Origin: UBA4615 sp044371545
Lineage (GTDB): Bacteria > Pseudomonadota > Gammaproteobacteria > Burkholderiales > Burkholderiaceae_E
Length of the DNA: 14,490 nucleotides
Direction: 5' to 3'
Assembly: GCA_044371545.1 (NCBI GenBank)
Contig: JBILTM010000134.1
Location: 1-14,490 of the forward strand
Under the pieces are notes generated by a model. That model searched no databases, was not told the origin of the DNA, and was given only the letters and a program-made list of their open reading frames with translations. Below are positions 6,216 to 14,490 of the stretch, piece after piece. Each line of letters opens with the position of its first letter. Positions within the stretch are counted from its first letter, which is position 1. A program made the position numbers and the translations under genes.

Positions 6216-7100
6216 TCAGGCGCCGGTGACCATCGGCAGGCGGGGATCGGCCGACCACTCGAGCAGCGAGTGGTCGTACAGCCGGTCGTCCCGTCGCCCG
6301 ACGAGGGCGGCGGCGAACAGCGTTCCGCTCGCGGCGACACCGCCGCCGCAGTAGTGGATCGCCGGCGTCGCCGCGGAGACGCCCGCGTCTGCGAACGCCC
6401 GACGCAGCGCCTGCACGTCGAGGAATCGGCCGCTCGTCGCGTCGAGCAGCGACCAGAACGGCAGTCCGACGCTGCCCGGGATCCGGCCGGGACGGCCGTA
6501 GTGCGCACCGCCCGTGCCCGCGAACTGCTCGGCCGACAGCGCGTTGACGAGCCGCGTCGACGCATCGCCGATCGCGGCCAGCACATCGTCCCGCGTCGCG
6601 CGCAGCGCCGGCACGCGCATCGCGCCGAAGCGTCCGCGCACGGGCACGGTCGGGCGGTCGGTCAGCGGCCCGCCGGCCGCGAGCCAGCCGGCGAGGCCGC
6701 CGTCGAGCACCCGCACGTCCCGGGCGCCCGAGGCGCGCAGCATCCACCAGGTACGCGTGGCCACCATCGGATGCGTGGTGCCGTAGAGCACGATCGTGGT
6801 GTCGTCGTCGACGCCCGCCGCGCGCAGCGCCGCGCCGACCCGTTCGGGGTCGCCGAGCGAGTACGGCGTGGGGCCGTCCTTCGCGGCGAGCGCCTCGACC
6901 GGGTCGAGGTACACCGCGCCGGGGATGTGCGCCGCCTCGTAGCGCGGCCGCCCGCTCTCGATCCTCGAGGGCCCCACCGGACGGGGGGTCATCAGGATCG
7001 TGCAGTCGATGATGCGCAGCGTCGGCGCGTCCAGCCGGGCGCGCAGCCAGGCGGCGTCCACCAGCAGTCGTTCGTCGTGCATCGATGCGTCCGCGTCCAC
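6216..7100 (-). CDS. Two-domain rhodanese-type sulfurtransferase
   Basis: A 294-residue tandem rhodanese, the architecture of thiosulfate or 3-mercaptopyruvate sulfurtransferases. The N-terminal domain (about 12-145) has RYEAAHIPGAVYLD and VRVLDGGLAGWLAAGG but no catalytic cysteine in its loop (YGTTHPMVATRTWW). The C-terminal domain (about 165-290) has RLVNALSAEQFAG, GRPGRIPGSVGLPFWSLLD and the active loop YCGGGVAAS with Cys251 as the persulfide carrier. The loop CGGGVAAS is near the CG(S/G)GVTA form of mercaptopyruvate enzymes, but the substrate cannot be settled by eye. The frame starts with GTG at 7100; ATG at 7082 (six codons later) is an equal alternative, with GAGGTGG some distance upstream. 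It is the last gene of the minus-strand block, 54 nt after the small acyl-CoA dehydrogenase and separated from it by a strong hairpin, so its co-expression with the block is uncertain. Confidence 0.9.
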   Translation of the reverse strand: MDADASMHDERLLVDAAWLRARLDAPTLRIIDCTILMTPRPVGPSRIESGRPRYEAAHIPGAVYLDPVEALAAKDGPTPYSLGDPERVGAALRAAGVDDDTTIVLYGTTHPMVATRTWWMLRASGARDVRVLDGGLAGWLAAGGPLTDRPTVPVRGRFGAMRVPALRATRDDVLAAIGDASTRLVNALSAEQFAGTGGAHYGRPGRIPGSVGLPFWSLLDATSGRFLDVQALRRAFADAGVSAATPAIHYCGGGVAASGTLFAAALVGRRDDRLYDHSLLEWSADPRLPMVTGA

Positions 7101-7115
7101 CTCGGTCGGACGGCC

Positions 7116-7149
7116 CGTCCCGCGCGCGGCGCGATGTGCGCGCGGGACG
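7116..7149 (-). terminator. 12-bp perfect hairpin between dehydrogenase and sulfurtransferase genes
   Basis: CGTCCCGCGCGC (7116-7127) pairs perfectly with GCGCGCGGGACG (7138-7149) around a 10-nt loop. It begins 5 nt after the small dehydrogenase stop, the position expected of a transcript-end structure. It lacks a U-run, so it may act as an attenuator, an mRNA 3'-end stabiliser or a barrier before Rho-dependent termination. Confidence 0.45.
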
Positions 7150-7154
7150 CCCGT

Positions 7155-8291
7155 TCAGCGGTCGAGCGCCGCGAACCGGTCCAGGTGGTGGTCGGCGTCG
7201 CCGAACTGCTGCGCGATCATGGTGAGGCGCCGGAAGGTGTGCGACACCTTCATCTCCTCGGTCATGCCCATGCCCCCATGCAGCTGGATCGACTCCTGCG
7301 AGATCTGGCGGCACGCGTCGGCGATCTTGATCTTCGCCGCCGATGCGATCCGCCCGCGCTCGGCCGCATCGGTCGTGGTGTCCACCTTCGAGCAGACCAG
7401 GTAGCTCATCGAGCGCGCCTGCTCGGTGGTCACGAACATCTCGACCATCCGGTGCTGCAGCGCCTGGAACGCGCCGATCGGCTGGCCGAACTGCTTGCGC
7501 GTCTTCAGGTACTCGAGCGTGGTGTCGTTCGCGTACTGCATCGCACCGACCGCCTCGGCGCACTGCAGCGCGGTCGCGAAGTCCACCGCCTCCTCGATCG
7601 CCGCGAGCCCCTGGCCCTCGGCGCCGAGCAGCGCGTCGGCGCGCACCTGCACGCCGTCGAGCTTCACGTCGGCCGCGCGCTGGTTGTCGATGTTGCGGTA
7701 CGGCGTCGTCGACACGCCCTTCGCGTTCGCCGCGACGACGAACAGCGAGATGCCGTGCGCCTCGCCCGGCGAGCCCGAGGTGCGCGCCGAGACCACCAGC
7801 AGGTCGGCGAGCGGCGCGCCGACGACGACGCGCTTGAGCCCGTTCAGCACCCAGCCGTCGCCGGCCTTCTTCGCGGTGGCCGACACCTGGGCGAGCCGGT
7901 AGCGCGCGCCGTCCTCGCCGTGCGCGAACGCGAGCTTGCGCGCGCCCTCGACCACCGGCGGCAGCAGCTCGGCGCGCTGCGCCGCGCTGCCCGCGCGATC
8001 GATGAGGCGGCCCGCGAGCACCGTCGCGAGCACCGGCTCGACGACGAGCGCCGCGCCGATCGCCTGCATCGCGCTCATCATGTCGACCGCGCCGCCGCCG
8101 AAGCCGCCGGCCTCCTCGGAGAACGGGATCGACAGCACGCCGAATTCGGCGAGCTGCTTCCACACGGCGTCGCTCGAGCCGGTGTCGGAGTGGACGATCT
8201 TCTTGCGGTGCTCGAAGTCGTACTGGTCGTTCAGGTAGCGGCCGACCGAGTCGGCGAGCTGTCGCTGCTCTTCGCTGAGTTCGAAGTCCAT
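7155..8291 (-). CDS. Acyl-CoA dehydrogenase, PimD-like small subunit
   Basis: A 378-residue FAD-dependent acyl-CoA dehydrogenase of the type annotated as pimeloyl-CoA dehydrogenase small subunit. Domains run in order: an N-terminal helical domain (MDFELSEEQRQLADSVGRYL), a middle beta domain (about 120-225, LAFAHGEDGARYRLAQVSATAKKAGD onward) and a C-terminal helical domain with KTRKQFGQPIGAFQALQHRM and ESIQLHGGMGMTEEMKVSH. The usual C-terminal catalytic Glu of the Y-E-G-T motif is absent: the aligned region reads AQQFGDADHH. The helix position used by isovaleryl- and long-chain enzymes appears to be Ala. It may therefore depend on its partner for catalysis. ATG 8291 lies 4 nt after the stop of the large-subunit gene, implying translational coupling. 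The substrate is likely a medium-chain or dicarboxylyl-CoA, by analogy with the pim cluster. Confidence 0.9.
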   Translation of the reverse strand: MDFELSEEQRQLADSVGRYLNDQYDFEHRKKIVHSDTGSSDAVWKQLAEFGVLSIPFSEEAGGFGGGAVDMMSAMQAIGAALVVEPVLATVLAGRLIDRAGSAAQRAELLPPVVEGARKLAFAHGEDGARYRLAQVSATAKKAGDGWVLNGLKRVVVGAPLADLLVVSARTSGSPGEAHGISLFVVAANAKGVSTTPYRNIDNQRAADVKLDGVQVRADALLGAEGQGLAAIEEAVDFATALQCAEAVGAMQYANDTTLEYLKTRKQFGQPIGAFQALQHRMVEMFVTTEQARSMSYLVCSKVDTTTDAAERGRIASAAKIKIADACRQISQESIQLHGGMGMTEEMKVSHTFRRLTMIAQQFGDADHHLDRFAALDR

Positions 8292-8295
8292 GGTC

Positions 8296-9476
<1,181 letters not shown>

Positions 9477-9486
<10 letters not shown>

Positions 9487-11201
9487 TTCTTGTCCTCTGC
9501 CTCCTGCAGCGCTCTCCAGAATACCTTGCCCGTGCCGGTCTTCGGCAGGGCCTCCACGAAATCGATCCGCCGCGGCACCTTGTACGCGGCCATGTTCCCG
9601 CGCGCCCACGCGACGATCTCCTCAGCCAGCGCCGCGGCGCCCGCCTCGGTCGCGACCCGTTCGCGCGCGTGCGGCCGCGGCACGACGACCGCCTTGACCG
9701 TCTCGCCGCGCTTGTCGTCGCGGCTCGCGATCACGCAGGCCTCCGACACGTCGGGATGCGCGAACAGCATCGCCTCGACCTCGGCCGGCCACACCTTGAA
9801 GCCGGCCGCGTTGATCATCCGCTTGAGCCGGTCGGTGATGAAGAAGTAACCGTCCTCGTCGTGGTGTCCGAGATCGCCGGTGCGGAAGAAGCGCCTGCCG
9901 TCGAGCTCGAAGAACACCGACGCGTCCGCCTCCGGCCTGTTCCAGTAGCCCTTGAAGACCTGCGGGCCGCTCACCACGATCTCGCCGGTCTCGCCGGGGC
10001 CGCGCTCGGCGCCGGTCTCGACGTCGAGCACGCGCGCGTCGGTGTTGAAGACCGGGATGCCGGCGCACTGACGCTTGGGCCGGTGCGACGGGTTCATGTG
10101 CGTCGGCGCGATCGTCTCGGTCAGGCCGTAGCCCTCGAGGAACGGCAGGCCGACCAGCGACTCGAGCCGCTGCGCGACCGCGTCCGGCATCGCGGCGCCG
10201 CCGCCGCCGATGCGCAGCAGCGAGGACAGGTCGCGCCGCTCGAGGCCCGGCGTGTTCAGCAGGTCGACGATCATCGCGGTGATGCCGGCGACGTGGGTGA
10301 TCCGGCAGCGCTCGATCAGCCGCACGCAGGCCTCGCGGTCCCAGCGGGTCATCAGCACGATGGTCGCGCCCGAGAAGATCGGCGCGTTCATGCCGCCCTG
10401 CATGCCGGTCACGTGAAACATCGGCAGTGCCGACAGCTGCACCGCGTCGGGCGAGCCACCGCCCCAGACCGGCCCGATGACCGTCGTGCTCATCACGGTG
10501 CGGTGCGTGTGGATGCAGCCCTTCGGGTGGCCGGTCGTGCCCGAGGTGTACGGCAGCACCGCGAGGTCGTCGGGCCCGACCTCGCACGGCCCGGGCGCGA
10601 GGCCGGCGGCGATCGCGTCGGTCCACGCGATCGCGCCGGCGGCGGCTGCGTCGGCGGGTACCGGCGCCGGCGCGGCCGCGACCGCGTCGGGCACGGCGAT
10701 GTCGGCCATCGCCGGATCCGGCGTGCGCGGCAGGTAGCTGCCGTAGGCGGCGACCACACCGTGCCCCACGACGGAGCCGAGCAGCGGACGCCAGGCGTCG
10801 AGCAGCTCCTGGCCGAAGAGCGCGACCCGCGCGCCGCTGTCCTCGCACAGGTAACGCAGCTCCTCGGTGCGCAGCATCGGATTGACCGGCACCACCGCGG
10901 CGCCGGCGCGCAGGATCGCGTAGTAGCCGATCACGAACTGCGGGCTGTTCTGCAGGTCGAGCACGACCCGGTCGCCGCGCCGCACGCCGGCCACGCCGCG
11001 CAGCCAGCCGGCGAGCGCCTCGACCTCCCGGAGCACCTCGGCGTACGGGATCGATCGTCCGTAGTAGAACAGTGCCGCCTTGTCGGGATACCGGGCGGCG
11101 CTGGTCTCGAGGTTGAACGACAGCGTGGTCGCGGGGATCGTCAGCGTCCGGGGGATGCCGGGCGGCCAGTGCCGGAAATGTCGGTCGAACATGTCTCCCA
11201 T
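9477..11201 (-). CDS. AMP-forming acyl-CoA ligase (fatty/dicarboxylic acid)
   Basis: A 574-residue member of the ANL superfamily that activates a carboxylic acid to its CoA thioester via an acyl-adenylate. Core motifs are the phosphate loop PYTSGTTGHPKG (217-228), GGGGAAMPD (332-340), GYGLTET (357-363), the hinge-region TGDLGHHDEDGYFFITDRLK (441-460), and the C-terminal PKTGTGKVFWRAL with the adenylation Lys559. The N-terminus FDRHFRHWPPGIPRTLTIP is typical of Burkholderiales long-chain/medium-chain ligases. A stretch of Ala/Pro-rich sequence at about 164-190 looks like a lineage-specific loop. Start: ATG 11201 or ATG 11192, three codons later; neither has a good ribosome site and I took the longer. 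It is the first gene of the minus-strand block and overlaps the large dehydrogenase. Position and partners match PimA-like dicarboxylate activation, but long-chain substrates are equally possible. Confidence 0.92.
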
Positions 11202-11434
11202 CCGGGCCCGTCGAGGCGGGCCTCGCCCAAGGGTACCGTAATTCTCCGCGGGGCCCGGCGGGGGTTCGCTCGCGCGGACGGCGCCGGTAGAATGAGGCAT
11301 CGCCGCGCGGTGGTCCGCACGGCGTCCCGAACGCGCCATCGCGCGCGCCGACCACCGCCGGCGCCGCCCAGGGTCCCGCCGCGTTGCACGCCCCGCCCCC
11401 GCCCCCGCCTCAGTCCGCCTCCAGGTCCGCGTCC
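11202..11434. promoter_or_regulatory. Divergent promoter region, ligase block versus efflux operon
   Basis: A 233-bp gap between divergent genes. On the plus strand TTCGCT (11265-11270), 17 nt, TAGAAT (11288-11293) is a fair sigma-70-like pair with a weak -35, which would give the efflux operon a leader of roughly 135 nt. On the minus strand I see no convincing promoter. A 9-bp inverted repeat GCGGTGGTC (11307-11315) / GACCACCGC (11350-11358) with a 34-nt spacer lies just downstream of the -10. It may be a coincidence in such GC-rich DNA. The region at 11391-11415 is a C-rich tract. Confidence 0.4.
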
Positions 11435-12745
11435 ATGCGTCATCCCGTCCAGGGCGATCGCGCCCGCACCGTCCGTTCCGTCGCGCCGCGCACCCGGTTC
11501 GTGCTCGCGGCGCTCGCTGCCTGCGTCGCGCTCGCGGCCTGCGGCGAGCGCGGCACGGGTGCGCAGCCGCCCGGCGGCGCACCGGCCAAGGGCGGTCCCG
11601 GCGGCGCGGGCGGGCCGCCGCCCGCGATGCCGGTGACCGCGATCGAGGCGAAGCCGCAGCGCATCCCGCTGACGATCGAAGCGGTCGCCCAGACCGAGGG
11701 CTCGCGCGAGGTCGAGGTGCGCGCGCGCGTGACCGGCGTGCTGCAGAAACAGAGCTTCGCCGAGGGCGAGGTGGTCAAGGCGGGCACGCCGATGTTCCGC
11801 ATCGACCCGGCACCGTTCGAGATCGCACTCGACCAGGCGCGCGCCGCGGTCGCGCAGGAGACCGCGAACCTCGAGCAGGCCCGGCGCGAGGCGGCGCGGA
11901 CCGGCCCGCTCGCCGAGCAGCGCGCGATCAGCCAGAAGGAAGCCGACGACGCACGCTCCTCGGTGCGCCGCTTCGAGGCCTCGTTGCTCGCGGCGCAGGC
12001 GCGCGTGCGCGAGGCGCAGCTGAACCTGTCGTACACCACCGTCACCGCGCCGATCACCGGCCTCGCCGGCCGGCTCGAGCGCTCGGTGGGCAGCCTCGTG
12101 AACCCGACCACGGACAGCCTGCTGGTGAGGATGGCGGTCACCGACCCGATCTGGGTGCGCTTCTCGCTGTCCGAGCCCGAGTGGCAGCGGCTGCGCGCGA
12201 GCAGCGGCGAGACCACGGTCACGCTGGTGATGCCCGACGGCAGCACCTACACGGCAGAGGGGAAGCTGAACTTCCAGGGCACCTCGGTGGACGCGCGGCT
12301 CGGCACGGTGCAGATGCGCGCGGTGTTCGCGAACCCGAAGCTCGCGCTGCTGCCCGGGCAGTTCGTGCGCGCGCGCGTCAAGGTCGGAGAGCAGGAGGCG
12401 TTCGTCGTGCCGCAGGCCGCGGTGATGACCTCCGAGCAGGGCCGCTTCGTCTGGGTGGTCGGCCCCCAGGGCACCGCGCAGCCGCGCCCGGTGCGCGCGG
12501 GTGCGTGGAGCGGCAGCGGCTGGGCGATCCAGGAGGGCCTCGCCGCGGGCGATCGAGTCATCGTCGACAACGTGATGAAGCTTCGCCCGGGTGCGCCGGT
12601 CGCGGCGAGCGCACCGGGCGCGGCGCCGCCGGGCGGCGGAGCACCGGGCAGCGCACCCGGTGGTGCGGCCCCCGCCGGCGGCGCCCCCGCGGGCGGCCCG
12701 CCGGCCGGCAAGGGCGAGCCGAAGGCGGGCGGAGCGTCGTCGTGA
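11435..12745 (+). CDS. RND efflux periplasmic adaptor (MFP) lipoprotein
   Basis: A 436-residue membrane-fusion protein of the AcrA/MexA type, linking an RND pump to an outer-membrane channel. It has a lipoprotein signal with lipobox LAAC (Cys36), a Pro/Gly linker (43-65), a first lipoyl half (VEVRARVTGVLQKQSFAEGEVVKAG), and a coiled-coil hairpin (about 132-198, ALDQARAAVAQETANLEQAR to RVREAQLNL). The second lipoyl half follows (TTVTAPITGLAGRLERSVGSLV), then the beta-barrel (TDPIWVRFSLSEPEW, LPGQFVRARVKVG) and the membrane-proximal domain (VVPQAAVMTSEQGRFVWVV, GLAAGDRVIVDNVMKLRPG). It ends in about 50 residues of Ala/Gly/Pro low complexity (387-436), longer than in well-known homologues. ATG 11435 precedes the signal peptide; an in-frame TTG at 11384 is less likely. 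Its stop overlaps the pump start (GTGA), so the two are co-translated. Confidence 0.94.
   Translation: MRHPVQGDRARTVRSVAPRTRFVLAALAACVALAACGERGTGAQPPGGAPAKGGPGGAGGPPPAMPVTAIEAKPQRIPLTIEAVAQTEGSREVEVRARVTGVLQKQSFAEGEVVKAGTPMFRIDPAPFEIALDQARAAVAQETANLEQARREAARTGPLAEQRAISQKEADDARSSVRRFEASLLAAQARVREAQLNLSYTTVTAPITGLAGRLERSVGSLVNPTTDSLLVRMAVTDPIWVRFSLSEPEWQRLRASSGETTVTLVMPDGSTYTAEGKLNFQGTSVDARLGTVQMRAVFANPKLALLPGQFVRARVKVGEQEAFVVPQAAVMTSEQGRFVWVVGPQGTAQPRPVRAGAWSGSGWAIQEGLAAGDRVIVDNVMKLRPGAPVAASAPGAAPPGGGAPGSAPGGAAPAGGAPAGGPPAGKGEPKAGGASS
12590..12742 (+). repeat. Low-complexity Ala/Gly/Pro-coding tail of the adaptor gene
   Basis: The last 50 codons of the adaptor are built from GCG/GGC/CCG-type codons repeating short units such as GGAPxG, GGAAPAG and GGPPAG. 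It is prone to slippage and length change, and encodes a probably disordered periplasmic tail. Confidence 0.6.
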
Positions 12746-14490
12746 AGGGCGTCCCGCTCTCGCGCTTCTTCATCGAGCGGCCGATCTTCTCGGCCGTGCT
12801 GTCGATCATCATCGTGCTCGCGGGCCTGGTCTCGGCGCTGATCCTGCCGGTCGCTCAATACCCCGAGATCGCGCCGCCGACCGTCACGATCACCGCAACC
12901 TATCCGGGCGCGTCGGCCGAGACGCTCGCGCGCACCGTCGCCGCGCCGATCGAGGAACAGCTCTCGGGCATCGAGGGGATGCTGTACTTCAACTCGTCGT
13001 CGTCATCGAACGGCACGGTGACGATCACCGCGACCTTCGAGGTCGGCACCGACACCGACAAGGCGACCTTCAATGTCAACAACCGCGTGCAACTCGCCAC
13101 GCCGCGGCTGCCCGACGAGGTCCGCCGCAACGGCGTCATCGTCGCGAAGCGCTCGAACAACTTCCTGCTGGTGATCGCGCTCAACTCGCCGAAGGGTTCG
13201 AAGGACACGCTTTTCCTGTCGAACTACGCGACGCTGAACGTGATGGACGACATCAAGCGCATCAAGGGTGTCGCGGACGTCATCAACTTCAGCGCGCGCG
13301 ACTACGCGATGCGCATCTGGCTGCGCCCCGACCGGATGGCGCAGCTGGGGATCACGACCGCCGACGTCGCGCAGGCGATCGCCGCTCAGAACGCCCAGTT
13401 CGCCGCCGGCAAGATCGGAGCGGAGCCCGCGCCGCCCGGCCAGCAGCTGAACTACACCGTCACCGCCCGCGGCCGGCTCGTCGAGCCCGAGCAGTTCGGC
13501 GAGATCGTGCTGCGCTCGGGCGGCGGCGGCGGCGTGCTGCGGCTCAAGGACGTCGCCCGCATCGAGCTCGGCGCGCAGAGCTATGACGCGTCGAGCTTCG
13601 TCAACGGCAAGCCCTCGCTCGCGCTCGGGGTGTTCCTGCAGTCGGGCGCGAACGCGCTCGACACCGGCGCTGCGGTCAAGAAGCGGATGGCGCAGCTGCA
13701 GCGCGAGCGATTCCCCGACGACGTCGGCTACCTGATCCCGTACGACACCACGCGCTTCGTGTCGGCGTCGATCCGCGAGGTGCTCAAGACGATCCTCGAG
13801 GCGGCGGTGATCGTCGTCATCGTGGTGTTCGTGTTCCTCCAGACATGGCGCGCGACCCTGATCCCGATGCTCGCGGTGCCGGTGTCGCTGATCGGCACCT
13901 TCGCCGGGCTGTGGCTGTTCGGCTTCTCGATCAACACGCTGACGCTGTTCGCGATGGTGCTGGCGATCGGCATCGTCGTCGACGACGCGATCGTCGTGCT
14001 CGAGAACGTCGAGCGGCTGATGCGCGAGGAGGGCATGAACCCGGTCGAGGCCTCGATCGAGGCGATGCGCGAGGTGCAGGGCGCGGTCATCGGCATCGTG
14101 CTGGTGCTGTGCGCGGTGTTCGTGCCGGTCGCGTTCCTCGGCGGCCTCGCGGGCCAGCTCTACCGCCAGTTCGCGGTCACCGTGGCGATCGCGGTCGTGC
14201 TCTCGGGCGTGGTCGCGTTGACCCTGACCCCTGCGCTGTGCGCGATCCTGCTGAAGGCCCACGAGGCGCGGCGCGGGGTGATGGGCGCGTTCTTCCGCAC
14301 CTTCGACCGCGGCTTCGGCTTCGTCACGCGCCGCTACCTCGGCGCGGTGCACCTCGGGCTGCACCACCGTGCGATCGCGGTGCTGCTGTTCCTCGCGATG
14401 GTCGGCGGCACGGTCTACCTGCTGATGCGCGTGCCCGGCAGCTTCGTGCCGCCCGAGGACCAGGGCTACATCATCGCGGCCGCGCAGCTG
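12742..14490 (+). CDS. RND multidrug efflux pump inner-membrane subunit (HAE1 type), 3' end outside window
   Basis: 583 codons of an AcrB/MexB-like transporter, usually about 1050 aa, cut by the window edge. GTG 12742 overlaps the adaptor stop in GTGA. Features: the N-terminal SRFFIERPIFSAVLSIIIVL (TM1), LPVAQYPEIAPPTVTITATY, PGASAETLARTVAAPIEEQL and GIEGMLYFNSSSSSNG of the porter domain, then RIWLRPDRMAQLGITTADV. TM2-TM3 follow (IREVLKTILEAAVIVVIVVFV, LIPMLAVPVSLIGTF). TM4 carries the proton-relay aspartates Asp414 and Asp415 in AIGIVVDDAIVVLENVERLM, equivalent to AcrB Asp407/408, and then GFSINTLTLFAMVL and TPALCAILL. The second periplasmic half begins at VPPEDQGYI. Proton-driven export of hydrophobic compounds is expected. 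The partner outer-membrane channel and any regulator would lie beyond the window. The reading frame is intact throughout. Confidence 0.96.
   Translation, partial: MKGVPLSRFFIERPIFSAVLSIIIVLAGLVSALILPVAQYPEIAPPTVTITATYPGASAETLARTVAAPIEEQLSGIEGMLYFNSSSSSNGTVTITATFEVGTDTDKATFNVNNRVQLATPRLPDEVRRNGVIVAKRSNNFLLVIALNSPKGSKDTLFLSNYATLNVMDDIKRIKGVADVINFSARDYAMRIWLRPDRMAQLGITTADVAQAIAAQNAQFAAGKIGAEPAPPGQQLNYTVTARGRLVEPEQFGEIVLRSGGGGGVLRLKDVARIELGAQSYDASSFVNGKPSLALGVFLQSGANALDTGAAVKKRMAQLQRERFPDDVGYLIPYDTTRFVSASIREVLKTILEAAVIVVIVVFVFLQTWRATLIPMLAVPVSLIGTFAGLWLFGFSINTLTLFAMVLAIGIVVDDAIVVLENVERLMREEGMNPVEASIEAMREVQGAVIGIVLVLCAVFVPVAFLGGLAGQLYRQFAVTVAIAVVLSGVVALTLTPALCAILLKAHEARRGVMGAFFRTFDRGFGFVTRRYLGAVHLGLHHRAIAVLLFLAMVGGTVYLLMRVPGSFVPPEDQGYIIAAAQL

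Noticed and set aside
9669..11636. 655-codon plus-strand frame opposite the acyl-CoA ligase
   Set aside because: The minus strand encodes a full ANL ligase with all core motifs. The plus-strand product is compositionally biased shadow sequence.
13003..14367. 454-codon minus-strand frame across the RND pump gene
   Set aside because: Antisense to a clear AcrB-type protein. The product is rich in Arg/Asp/His with no domain, as expected from complementing high-GC third positions.

Overview
The window is very GC-rich, with strong G/C third-position bias. The gene content (YciH-type SUI1 protein, a PimC/PimD-like acyl-CoA dehydrogenase pair with an acyl-CoA ligase, BchJ-like V4R protein, HAE1-type RND pump) suggests a proteobacterium. 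Burkholderiales or a related betaproteobacterium is my best guess, inferred from protein families and not from any marker gene. A bchJ relative hints at a lineage with phototrophic members, but no other photosynthesis gene is present here.

Layout. (1) 1-295: the 3' end of a YciH/SUI1 gene. (2) 309-1892: a damaged patch. A periplasmic single-Cache-domain gene (minus) and a bchJ-like gene (plus) lie head to head. Both have lost their 5' ends, and between them is a degenerate IS1182-type transposase remnant with frameshifts, an internal deletion and both ends missing. (3) 1951-2688: a TauE/SafE-family membrane transporter. (4) 2745-6199: a TetR regulator whose start region lies in a striking nested inverted repeat, followed on the same strand by a Tat-type sulfatase and a DUF2490 outer-membrane protein, probably one transcription unit. 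(5) 11201-6216 on the minus strand: acyl-CoA ligase, large and small acyl-CoA dehydrogenases, then a two-domain sulfurtransferase. The first three genes overlap or nearly touch, and their order resembles the pimA-pimC-pimD part of the dicarboxylate/pimelate degradation cluster. (6) From 11435 to the window end on the plus strand: an RND periplasmic adaptor lipoprotein joined by a GTGA overlap to the inner-membrane RND pump, which is cut by the window edge.

How the genes work together. The minus-strand block should activate a fatty or dicarboxylic acid to its CoA thioester and carry out the first beta-oxidation dehydrogenation. The MFP/RND pair would form a tripartite efflux pump, with the outer-membrane channel probably beyond the window. 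The TetR-sulfatase-DUF2490 group looks like a locally regulated sulfate-ester hydrolysis unit of unknown substrate.

Nothing here is clearly a new defence or mobile system. The items most worth a second look are the four-half-site TetR operator, the IS remnant that removed the 5' ends of two divergent genes, the sulfatase with a CTSSR active-site motif, and the dehydrogenase pair in which neither subunit has the usual C-terminal catalytic glutamate.
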